In this document: piece after piece, positions 1 to 5,258 of the stretch
Numbering within the stretch: position 1 is the first letter of the stretch
How the letters are laid out: each line of letters begins with the position of its first letter
Assembly: GCA_902795985.1 (NCBI GenBank)
Contig: CADBNG010000004.1
Location: forward strand, 1 to 7,448
Origin: an uncultured Lachnospiraceae bacterium
GTDB lineage: Bacteria > Bacillota_A > Clostridia > Lachnospirales > Lachnospiraceae
Direction: 5' to 3'
Length of the DNA: 7,448 nucleotides
Program-made: the position numbers and the translations under genes
The notes under the pieces: model-generated
The model's database searches: none
The model's input: the letters and a program-made list of their open reading frames with translations, nothing else
What the model was told of the DNA's origin: nothing

Positions 1-88
1 CCGGATGAACAGGAAGCACCGAAGCATTGCTCTTCCGTGCCGTCCATTTTCGGCCGAGGCACAGCTGTCGGCGTTTCCATCCTGTTTT

Positions 89-952
89 TCAATCCCGTTT
101 GAACCGGGCGCGCAGCTCTTCATTCGTTTTGCGAAGCGCTTCTTCCGATACGCCGGCTTCTTTCAAAAGTTCATATTCCCGCAATGTCCCGGGGCCGTGC
201 GGCACACCCACCGCGCCGGAATCCGAGCCGCAGGCAATCCGGGCGCCTTTTTCCGCTGCCTTCCGGACCCGTTCCAGATGCTGCATGGCAATCCGGTGTG
301 TGGCCCCGGCATCAAATCCTTCTCTTCCGTCAAAGGCTTCGATCGCCGCAATGGTGGGCACCCAGATCGTCCGGGATTCACAGAGAAGTTCCGTCGTTTC
401 CTCATCCATAAAACAGCCGTGCTCGATACTGTCCGTACCTGCCTGAACTGCCGCGCGGATTGCCTCTGCCCCGTTGACATGCATCATGACCGCAAAGCCT
501 TCGCCGTGGGCGGTCTTCACCATTTCAAGGATCTCATCCGCCGGCAGAGAGGGACAGGAAAGCTCTCCTTCCGCGCGAAACGTCAGAATACCGGAAACAA
601 TCAGCTTGATAAAATCCGCTCCGGCCTCTTTTGCTTCCCGGATCCGTTCCCGGTACTCCTCCCCGCCGCTGAAGCTGCGGCCGACGATTCCGCCGTAATG
701 GCCTTTCCGGTGGATCGCAAAGACCGGCGTACGGTATTCGATTCCATATTCCGGAGCCAGTTCCGCGGCTGCCGCGGAAACGCCCAGCGCGTCTCCTCCT
801 TCCCGGAAATAGATCACCCCGGCTTCTTTCAGCGCGGCCAGTTCCCGGCGCACAGCCTCCCGGTCCACACCGTCCTGGTGACGCCGTTTCGCGTTCCGGT
901 AATCCGCTCCGTCCATCATAAGATGGCCATGACATTCAAAATACTCTTTCAT
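89..952 (-). CDS. Compact metal-dependent amidohydrolase (imidazolonepropionase/prolidase-like branch)
   Basis: This 287-residue protein is probably a cytoplasmic hydrolase of the amidohydrolase superfamily; the substrate cannot be read from sequence. The metal ligands of a binuclear TIM-barrel enzyme appear in the right order. They are HGH at residues 8-10, a lysine at 116 in FIKLIVSG (candidate carboxylated bridging lysine), H158 in HVNG, H178 in SIEHG and D244 in GSDSG. Family members are usually about 380-450 residues with a beta-sandwich built from both termini. Here the HxH lies almost at the N-terminus and the chain ends soon after the last barrel helix, so only the barrel is present. 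The start has an AAAGG ribosome site about 7 bases upstream. It is the last complete gene of a minus-strand series, 69 bases after the acetyltransferase-like gene. Superfamily assignment is firm; specificity (dipeptide, cyclic amide or other) is unknown. Confidence 0.88.
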   Translation of the reverse strand: MKEYFECHGHLMMDGADYRNAKRRHQDGVDREAVRRELAALKEAGVIYFREGGDALGVSAAAAELAPEYGIEYRTPVFAIHRKGHYGGIVGRSFSGGEEYRERIREAKEAGADFIKLIVSGILTFRAEGELSCPSLPADEILEMVKTAHGEGFAVMMHVNGAEAIRAAVQAGTDSIEHGCFMDEETTELLCESRTIWVPTIAAIEAFDGREGFDAGATHRIAMQHLERVRKAAEKGARIACGSDSGAVGVPHGPGTLREYELLKEAGVSEEALRKTNEELRARFKRD

Positions 953-1021
953 CGGATATCCTTTAATCCTGTAAATCCGGTTTTCGCCGGCTGTTTTCCT
1001 TTCCCGCCGTTATCCGCCCTT

Positions 1022-1693
1022 TTACCGTTCCGGAAGCATATCCATATTCTTCTGAACGTTCTCAAAAAACCGGCCGGCATGGATTCCGTCCATCAGTCCG
1101 TGATGGGCCTGCAGGCTCAGGGGCAGGAACAGTTTCCCTTCCCGCCATTCATATCTGCCGACGGAGATTTTCGGAATGCTGTCGCCTCCGGGGTCGGTGA
1201 CCGGACGGAAAATATGGGTAAAGGTAATCCAGGGCACGGCAGAGATGTTCAGGGCTTCCAGATGGCCTCCGGCCGCGCCGGGACGGTTTTCCTCTGAGGG
1301 GATCCGGCTTTTTTCCCGGTTCCGGAGGGCAAATTCCGTAATGGAATCCGCCGGGTCGCAGCGGACCGAACGGAAAAGGTCGCCGCCGGCGGAAAGATGC
1401 GTCGCATAGCCGATGCACCGGTCCACATAAACCGGCTCCCGGTCCTTCAGGCGGTAGTGGAATTCCGGGATCGAATCCGCCGATTCCACCAGAATATAAA
1501 CCAGCGCAAAATAAAAAGAGAGTTGATTCTCCTTTGCGAAAGCATGCAGCTTCGCGGCGTCCACAGACGCCGTAACCGCAAAATACGGAAATGCCGCGCC
1601 TGCGTACATGGCGAAAATCTCTCTCCGCTCCCAGACGGAAACATCGATTTTTTTAATGGCTCCGCCGCTTTTTGGGGTTTTCTCCTCCAGCAT
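1022..1693 (-). CDS. Chloramphenicol acetyltransferase-like (CatA-type) acyltransferase
   Basis: This 223-residue protein matches the usual length of type A chloramphenicol acetyltransferases (about 215-220). Family landmarks occur in order: an N-terminal W-x-R-R-E-x-F segment (residues 21-27), the IPEFHYRL stretch corresponding to HPEFRMAM in CatA, SAVPWITFTH corresponding to SANPWVSFTS, and the active-site block QAHHGLMDGIHAGRF. The latter contains the HH pair at 197-198 that supplies the catalytic base and the aspartate at 202. The enzyme should transfer acetyl from acetyl-CoA to a hydroxyl acceptor as a cytosolic trimer (family knowledge). The frame stays open upstream into the barstar gene, but the ATG at 1693 is chosen because it has GGAG 7 bases ahead and because family similarity begins just after it. 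Real drug resistance is unproven, since many chromosomal CatA-like proteins have other acceptors. Confidence 0.88.
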   Translation of the reverse strand: MLEEKTPKSGGAIKKIDVSVWERREIFAMYAGAAFPYFAVTASVDAAKLHAFAKENQLSFYFALVYILVESADSIPEFHYRLKDREPVYVDRCIGYATHLSAGGDLFRSVRCDPADSITEFALRNREKSRIPSEENRPGAAGGHLEALNISAVPWITFTHIFRPVTDPGGDSIPKISVGRYEWREGKLFLPLSLQAHHGLMDGIHAGRFFENVQKNMDMLPER

Positions 1694-1700
1694 TTTTTCT

Positions 1701-1705
1701 CTCCA
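1701..1705 (-). promoter_or_regulatory. Ribosome binding site deciding the CatA-like start
   Basis: The minus strand reads TGGAG followed by seven bases (AGAAAAA) and then ATG at 1693. This supports the shorter 223-residue product over an upstream in-frame start at 1831 that would overlap the barstar gene and add 46 arginine-rich residues with no family similarity. Confidence 0.7.
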
Positions 1706-1723
1706 GCCGTTTCCCCGGCGTCT

Positions 1724-1729
1724 ATTATA
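1724..1729 (-). promoter_or_regulatory. Possible -10 box ahead of the CatA-like gene
   Basis: A perfect TATAAT lies on the minus strand in the 58-base gap between the barstar stop and the CatA-like start. A transcript from it would begin about 25 bases before the ATG. No good -35 hexamer is seen 16-18 bases upstream (GC-rich, at best TGATCA-like), so this is a weak candidate for an internal promoter and the gene may simply be read through from the ribonuclease promoter. Confidence 0.3.
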
Positions 1730-1751
1730 CCGCCGCCCGGGGCATCCGTGA

Positions 1752-2042
1752 TCAGTACCGCTCAAATATGAAGACCGCCAGCTGCCCGTTATCCTCTTCC
1801 GCGTCCCGGAAGACCCTTTTGATCTTGTCATAATAGGCGATCAGGTCATGATCCTCCTCATCAAAATCGGTATACGGGAAAACCATGCCCACCGCCGTCG
1901 GTACGGTGATTTCCGTCAGGCAGTCATAGAGCGCGTCCAGATTGTTTCCATAGTAATCCGGAAAGTCAAATTTGTCCTTCAGGTATTCATGGACCTGCTC
2001 TCTGGTATGCGGAACGTTGAAATCCAGCTCGATCTTTCTCAT
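1752..2042 (-). CDS. Barstar-family ribonuclease inhibitor
   Basis: This 96-residue cytoplasmic protein has the barstar fold signature FPDYYGNNLDALYDCLTE at residues 27-44, matching LPEYYGENLDALWDCLTG of Bacillus amyloliquefaciens barstar. Residues that bind the barnase active site are retained: Y30 (barstar Y29), D36 (D35) and D40 (D39, which fills the phosphate site). Y39 replaces W38, and D80 in VFRDAEE replaces E76, a conservative change. It follows the barnase-domain gene by 123 bases on the same strand, which makes that protein its obvious partner. It should protect the cell from ribonuclease that folds before export. The start has GGAGG 10 bases upstream. No convincing separate promoter is seen in the gap, so co-transcription is likely. 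An alternative reading as a free-standing regulator is unlikely given the neighbour. Confidence 0.93.
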   Translation of the reverse strand: MRKIELDFNVPHTREQVHEYLKDKFDFPDYYGNNLDALYDCLTEITVPTAVGMVFPYTDFDEEDHDLIAYYDKIKRVFRDAEEDNGQLAVFIFERY

Positions 2043-2141
2043 TTCACTTTTTCCTCCGGACTTTCAAAAATCCTTCCCCTGCCGGTTTTACCCGCGAACG
2101 GCCGTGCTCCGGCGCTGAGGAAACATCCCCCGTTTTTCTTC

Positions 2142-2160
2142 TGCCGGACCCGGTCCGGCA
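2142..2160 (-). other. Strong hairpin just after the ribonuclease stop codon
   Basis: TGCCGGACC and GGTCCGGCA are perfect inverted repeats flanking one central C. In practice this gives a 7-8 bp GC-rich stem with a tiny loop, starting five bases after the ribonuclease stop. On the minus strand it is followed by GAAGAAAAACGG, not a T run, so it is not a canonical intrinsic terminator. It could protect the upstream mRNA segment from 3' decay, or partly uncouple ribonuclease from inhibitor expression. Confidence 0.5.
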
Positions 2161-2165
2161 CAGCA

Positions 2166-2912
2166 TCACCCGTACAGCTTCTCAAACGTACGGTAATGGT
2201 CTGACGTATAAAAGATCAGCCCGTCATTACTGTAAACGATCCGTTCCGCGCCGCGGGAGACCCTGCCGGACGTTTTTCCCTTCGGATTGTAGTTGATGTC
2301 GCATTCATAGTATTTCCGGCCGGAGGCTTCCGGAAGCAGCCCCTCATAGTTGTTGAAACGGCTTCCGCCGATGCTTTTGCCCGGCAGGACCCTGTAAAGA
2401 TTGCCCGCGCCGGAATCCCAGCCGGCGGCTTCGGCCTCTTTTTTCGTCACATAATTGGAAGGAAGCCGTCCGTAGGTGTGAATGTACAGGGCTACATGTT
2501 CCTTGTCGGAGTACTCCCCGTCTTCTTCCACCGTAATTCCGTCTGTCCCGGACTCTTCCGAAATCTGCGGTTTTGGATTCTCCGGCTCTGTCAGGGGTTC
2601 CGGGACGTTCTCCGGTGTCTGGACGGATTCTTCTGACCCGCCTGTTCCCTCTTCGCTTCCGTCTTCTCCTGTAACGCTGCTCTCTGAAAGCACCGTTTCA
2701 GCAGCCGGCTCCGTCGAGAGGCTCTCCGAACCGGCCTCATCCCCGACATCGGCCGGTTCTGCCGTTTCCTTTTCCCCGGCTGGCGCCTCATGGATCACGA
2801 TCGCCGGGGAAGACGCCTGTGCCGTCGCCGCCGGCTGCTGCCCGCATCCTCCGAGTACCATCAGTATCACGGCCATCAAAACCGCCGCGATGCACCGCAT
2901 GCTCTTTTTCAT
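2166..2912 (-). CDS. Lipoprotein with C-terminal barnase-type ribonuclease domain
   Basis: This 248-residue exported guanyl-preferring-type RNase (N1/T1/barnase superfamily) begins with a lipoprotein signal: KK at the N-terminus, a hydrophobic core and the lipobox LGGC with lipidated cysteine C23. Residues 24 to about 135 are a low-complexity, acidic linker rich in E, S, P and T. Residues about 138-248 align along the whole of barnase, from LPSNYVTKKEAEAAGW through PGKSIGGSRFNNYEG and YYECDINY to TSDHYRTF. The catalytic set is intact: K157 (barnase K27), E203 (E73), R220 (R83), R224 (R87) and H239 (H102). The R-to-R and R-to-H spacings equal those of barnase, but seven extra residues lie between E203 and R220. 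AGGAG stands 8 bases before the ATG. The barstar gene follows. Likely roles are extracellular RNA degradation or attack on competitors; which one cannot be told here. Confidence 0.94.
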   Translation of the reverse strand: MKKSMRCIAAVLMAVILMVLGGCGQQPAATAQASSPAIVIHEAPAGEKETAEPADVGDEAGSESLSTEPAAETVLSESSVTGEDGSEEGTGGSEESVQTPENVPEPLTEPENPKPQISEESGTDGITVEEDGEYSDKEHVALYIHTYGRLPSNYVTKKEAEAAGWDSGAGNLYRVLPGKSIGGSRFNNYEGLLPEASGRKYYECDINYNPKGKTSGRVSRGAERIVYSNDGLIFYTSDHYRTFEKLYG

Positions 2913-2938
2913 CCGTAAGTCTCCTGTCTTCCCGCCGC

Positions 2939-2958
2939 ACGGGCTTCAAAAAGCCCGT
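2939..2958 (-). other. Leader hairpin of the ribonuclease mRNA
   Basis: ACGGGCTT and AAGCCCGT form a perfect 8-bp stem around a 4-base loop. It lies between the predicted transcription start (about 2969) and the AGGAG ribosome site (2921-2925) of the barnase-domain gene. No T run follows on the minus strand, so mRNA stabilisation or translational control is more likely than termination. Confidence 0.45.
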
Positions 2959-2975
2959 CGCTTTCTGCTGAGGAA

Positions 2976-3004
2976 ATACTACCACAAAGCCGCCCGGCGG
3001 ACAA
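2976..3004 (-). promoter_or_regulatory. Candidate promoter for the ribonuclease-barstar unit
   Basis: On the minus strand TTGTCC (3004-2999) and TAGTAT (2981-2976) are separated by exactly 17 bases. The -10 is preceded by TGG, giving an extended -10 element. Each hexamer matches consensus at four of six positions. A transcript would start near 2969 and carry a leader of about 57 bases containing the 2939-2958 hairpin. This is a visual match only. Confidence 0.5.
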
Positions 3005-3021
3005 GATTCCGCGCCCCGTCC

Positions 3022-3042
3022 CGAAGGGGACAGTCCCCTTCG
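3022..3042. repeat. Palindromic GGGGACAG-type element between divergent promoters
   Basis: CGAAGGGGA and TCCCCTTCG are perfect 9-base arms around CAG. The core GGGGACAG resembles the AAAGGGGACAGG motif found twice at 5147-5249, suggesting a related dispersed REP-like element. It sits between the leftward (2976-3004) and rightward (3116-3144) promoter candidates and has no T run suited to termination in either direction. Confidence 0.5.
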
Positions 3043-3115
3043 CCCCCCTGCTCCGTCCCTTTCGGGGTCTTTTCGGAAGAAAAGCATTCCATCCAGGTGT
3101 TTCCTCCCTCCACGC

Positions 3116-3144
3116 TTGAAACCCCTGCAAAAGACGGATATAAT
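3116..3144 (+). promoter_or_regulatory. Near-consensus sigma-A promoter for the FNT channel-folC unit
   Basis: TTGAAA (3116-3121) and a perfect TATAAT (3139-3144) are separated by 17 bases, in a locally AT-rich stretch. Transcription would begin near 3151, leaving a leader of about 57 bases before the channel ATG at 3208. This is the best-looking promoter in the window and should be constitutively strong unless a regulator binds there; no clear operator palindrome overlaps it. Confidence 0.8.
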
Positions 3145-3168
3145 ATATCGGATAAGATTAAATGAGCT

Positions 3169-3187
3169 GTCCATTCGGACAATGGAC
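3169..3187 (+). other. Leader hairpin upstream of the FNT channel gene
   Basis: GTCCATT and AATGGAC form a perfect 7-bp stem with loop CGGAC. An overlapping alternative, TGTCC paired with GGACA around ATTC (3168-3181), uses the same bases, so the two folds exclude each other. The element ends about 8 bases before the GGAGAA ribosome site (3195-3200). It is too small and lacks conserved blocks for a ZTP or tetrahydrofolate riboswitch. Confidence 0.4.
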
Positions 3188-3207
3188 CCCTAACGGAGAA
3201 ATGACTT

Positions 3208-3840
3208 ATGAAACCACCTTTCAAAAACCTGATTCTTTCCGTGCTCGGCGGCGCCTGCATCGCACTGGGCGGCACCGCGTTCCTTTCCCTGGACAATAAA
3301 GTCCTTGGCGCAATTTTCTTTGTGATCGGCCTGTTCACGATCTGCACCTTCGGCTTTAACCTGTTTACCGGAAAAGTATGCTATGCCATCGGCGCGGGCC
3401 CCGATTACATTCTCGGGCTGTGCGTCATCTGGGTCGGCAACCTGCTGGGAACCATCATCGTCGCTTTCCTGGAACATCTGACCCGGGTCGGCCCTGCCAT
3501 CACGGAAAAGGCGGCGGCCATGGCGGAGGTCAAGCTGGCGGACAATGCCGGAAGCCTGTTCCTCCTGGCCTTTTTCTGCAACATCTGCATCTATATTGCC
3601 GTGGACGGCTTTAAAAACAACCCCCACGAGCTGGGCAAATACCTTTCGCTGTTTTTCGGCGTCACCGTCTTTATTCTCTGCGGATTTGAGCACAGCGTGG
3701 CGGATATGTACTATTTCTCCATCGCCCGGGCATGGAGCTTTAAAACCTTCCTGTACATTATTGTGATCTCACTGGGCAACGCGGCCGGCGGTCTGAGCAT
3801 CCCGGCACTGAAACTGTTATCGGAAAAGGGACAGAAGTAA
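3208..3840 (+). CDS. Formate/nitrite transporter (FNT) family channel, short form
   Basis: This 210-residue integral membrane protein is predicted to pass formate or a related small anion across the cytoplasmic membrane as a pentamer (family knowledge). Family signatures are visible: NLFTGK at residues 51-56 (the omega-loop threonine, T54), CNICIYIAV at 124-132, GFEHSVADMYYFS at 159-171 with the pore histidine H162, and GNAAGG at 190-195. About six hydrophobic segments can be placed near 8-27, 32-52, 66-90, 113-132, 147-164 and 178-201. FocA-type channels are about 280 residues, so this is a compact version with short termini and loops. GGAGAA lies 7 bases before the ATG, and a strong promoter and hairpin leader precede it. 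Its stop TAA shares its last base with the start ATG of folC. Substrate choice among formate, nitrite, hydrosulfide, acetate or lactate is inferred, with formate favoured by the folC linkage. Confidence 0.9.
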   Translation: MKPPFKNLILSVLGGACIALGGTAFLSLDNKVLGAIFFVIGLFTICTFGFNLFTGKVCYAIGAGPDYILGLCVIWVGNLLGTIIVAFLEHLTRVGPAITEKAAAMAEVKLADNAGSLFLLAFFCNICIYIAVDGFKNNPHELGKYLSLFFGVTVFILCGFEHSVADMYYFSIARAWSFKTFLYIIVISLGNAAGGLSIPALKLLSEKGQK

Positions 3841-5114
3841 TGAATATCCAAGAAGCACTGGACTACATTGAATCCGCCTCCTGGCGGGGCAGTATTTTAG
3901 GACTGGAACGGATGCGCATCCTGATGGACCGGCTCGGAAATCCCCAGGACCGGCTGAAATACATCCATGTGGCGGGGACCAACGGAAAAGGGTCGACGTC
4001 CGCCATGCTTTCCTCCATCCTTACGGCCGCGGGTTATAAAACCGGACTGTACACCTCGCCGCACCTGATCAGATACAATGAGCGGTTCAAAATCAACGAT
4101 CAGGACATCTCCGACGAAGAGCTCTGCGAAGCAACTCTGGCCGTAAAGACGGCGGCGGACGAAATGAAGGATCAGTTTATTCCCACCGTTTTTGAGCGGA
4201 TCACCGCGATCGCGTTCTACTGGTTCGCAAAGCATCAGTGCGATTTCGTGATTCTCGAAGTGGGAATGGGCGGCCGGCTGGACGCCACAAATATCATTAA
4301 AACCCCGGAGCTTTCCGTCATCTGCAATCTGGATCTGGAACACACGGAAGAGCTGGGGGACACCATCGAAAAGATCGCTTTCGAAAAGGGCGGAATCATC
4401 AAGCCCGGCGCCCCCGTCGTCCTGTACGGACAGACCGCGGCAGCGGAAGGCGTGATCCGGGATCTCTGCGAGGAGCGGGGCTGCGAACTGACCATCACCG
4501 ACGCCTCCCGCGCGGAACTGGTTTCCAAATCCACCGATTTCCAGGTTCTGAACTACCGGGAGCGGAAAAACATCCGGGTAAAGCTGATCGGCAGCTACCA
4601 GTTCAACAACGCGCTGACCGCGGCGGATGCCATCGACGTGCTGCAGAAGAAATACGATATTCCGGAATCGGCCGTCTACGAAGGTTTTGCCGGCGCCAAC
4701 TGGCCCGGACGTTTTCAGGTCCTCCGCAAGGATCCGCTGCTTCTGATCGACGGCGCCCACAACCCGAACGGAACCCGGGAGCTGGCCCGCTGTCTGGCCC
4801 AGTATTTCCCGGAGAAAAAATTCACCTTTGTCTTCGGTGTTATGGCCGACAAGGATCATGAGGAAATGCTGGAATCCGTGATGCCCATCGCGGAAGGCTT
4901 CATTGCCGTCACCCCGAAAAACGCGCGGGCGCTGGCCTCCTCCTCCCTGAAAACGGAAATTGAAGAGATCACCGGCCTTCCCGCCTATGACGCCACTTCC
5001 GTGGAGGACGGTCTGGACCAGGCCCTGGCCCTGAATGACGAAGGCAAAGACGTCTGCATTTTCGGCTCCCTCTATCAGGTCGGCGACGTTCTCAACGCAA
5101 TCAACGGAGACTGA
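3840..5114 (+). CDS. folC: Folylpolyglutamate synthase / dihydrofolate synthase
   Basis: This 424-residue cytosolic Mur-ligase-superfamily enzyme performs ATP-dependent addition of glutamate to dihydropteroate and/or to folates, which keeps folates in the cell and active. Visible motifs are HVAGTNGKGST (residues 43-53, P-loop), TSPHL at 72-76 with YNERF after it (folate-binding region), EVGMGGRLDATN at 140-151, EKGGI at 182-186 (K183 is a candidate carbamylated lysine), a SYQFNNALTA glutamate-ligase block at 252-261 and DGAHNPNG at 304-311 in the C-terminal domain. Length is normal for the family (about 420-440). The start ATG overlaps the last base of the channel gene's stop (TAATG), indicating translational coupling; AAGGG about 9 bases upstream lies inside the channel gene. 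Whether it has both activities or only one cannot be told by eye. Confidence 0.96.
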   Translation: MNIQEALDYIESASWRGSILGLERMRILMDRLGNPQDRLKYIHVAGTNGKGSTSAMLSSILTAAGYKTGLYTSPHLIRYNERFKINDQDISDEELCEATLAVKTAADEMKDQFIPTVFERITAIAFYWFAKHQCDFVILEVGMGGRLDATNIIKTPELSVICNLDLEHTEELGDTIEKIAFEKGGIIKPGAPVVLYGQTAAAEGVIRDLCEERGCELTITDASRAELVSKSTDFQVLNYRERKNIRVKLIGSYQFNNALTAADAIDVLQKKYDIPESAVYEGFAGANWPGRFQVLRKDPLLLIDGAHNPNGTRELARCLAQYFPEKKFTFVFGVMADKDHEEMLESVMPIAEGFIAVTPKNARALASSSLKTEIEEITGLPAYDATSVEDGLDQALALNDEGKDVCIFGSLYQVGDVLNAINGD

Positions 5115-5146
5115 TCTTTAACACAGAAGAGCCCGTTTACTGACAC

Positions 5147-5199
5147 AAAAGGGACAGGTATTGATGCCGTTTCCGGCATAAGGTACCTGTCCCCTTTTT
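5147..5199. terminator. Two-tier hairpin, probable bidirectional terminator between convergent genes
   Basis: AAAAGGGACAGGTA (5147-5160) pairs with TACCTGTCCCCTTTT (5184-5198) apart from one extra C. Inside it ATGCCG (5164-5169) pairs with CGGCAT (5174-5179) around TTTC. On the plus strand the long stem ends in CCCCTTTTT, and on the minus strand in CCCTTTT, so it can serve as an intrinsic terminator both for folC (stop at 5114) and for the opposing gene (stop at 5259). Its arms also belong to the repeat family seen at 5229-5249. Confidence 0.7.
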
Positions 5200-5228
5200 A
5201 TGTCCATCCCCTTTGCGCCATTTTTCAG

Positions 5229-5249
5229 CACAAAGTGCCTGTCCCCTTT
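5229..5249. repeat. Second copy of the AAAGGGGACAGG repeat
   Basis: On the minus strand this reads AAAGGGGACAGGCACTTTGTG. The 15 bases 5235-5249 match 5183-5197 at 14 positions, 52 bases apart in direct orientation. GCAC and GTGC form a small additional stem around AAA (5228-5238). It ends 9 bases from the stop codon of the DHHW gene. The motif type resembles dispersed REP-like repeats; the family relationship is inferred from these local copies. Confidence 0.6.
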
Positions 5250-5258
5250 AAACTGTTT

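Noticed and set aside
1..80. Possible start of another minus-strand gene after the amidohydrolase (ATG at 80, or ATG at 27 behind GGAAGAG)
   Set aside because: Fewer than 27 codons are visible, the ribosome sites are poorly spaced, and the two candidates are in different frames, so no gene can be supported from this fragment.
5..1297. A 430-codon open frame on the plus strand
   Set aside because: It lies opposite two well-supported minus-strand genes (amidohydrolase and CatA-like), has no recognisable motif, and its openness is explained by the GC-rich antisense frame.
1694..1831. A 46-residue N-terminal extension of the CatA-like protein
   Set aside because: It overlaps the barstar gene, is arginine/glycine-rich with no family similarity, and the ATG at 1693 has its own ribosome site.
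2482..3165. A 227-codon plus-strand frame rich in serine and proline
   Set aside because: It is the reverse reading of the low-complexity acidic linker of the ribonuclease lipoprotein and runs across the divergent promoter region.
3151..3207. ZTP or tetrahydrofolate riboswitch ahead of the channel-folC genes
   Set aside because: The leader is only about 57 bases and lacks the conserved sequence blocks and multi-helix layout of these riboswitches.
3162..3300. Small upstream open frame starting at ATG 3162 before and into the channel gene
   Set aside because: There is no ribosome site ahead of it, it overlaps the channel gene in another frame, and the encoded peptide has no recognisable character.
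3897..4859. A 320-codon open frame on the minus strand
   Set aside because: It is antisense to folC, whose catalytic motifs are unambiguous.
5115..5258. CRISPR array or insertion-sequence remnant
   Set aside because: Only two or three imperfect motif copies with unequal spacing are present, with no cas genes, transposase or target-site duplication.
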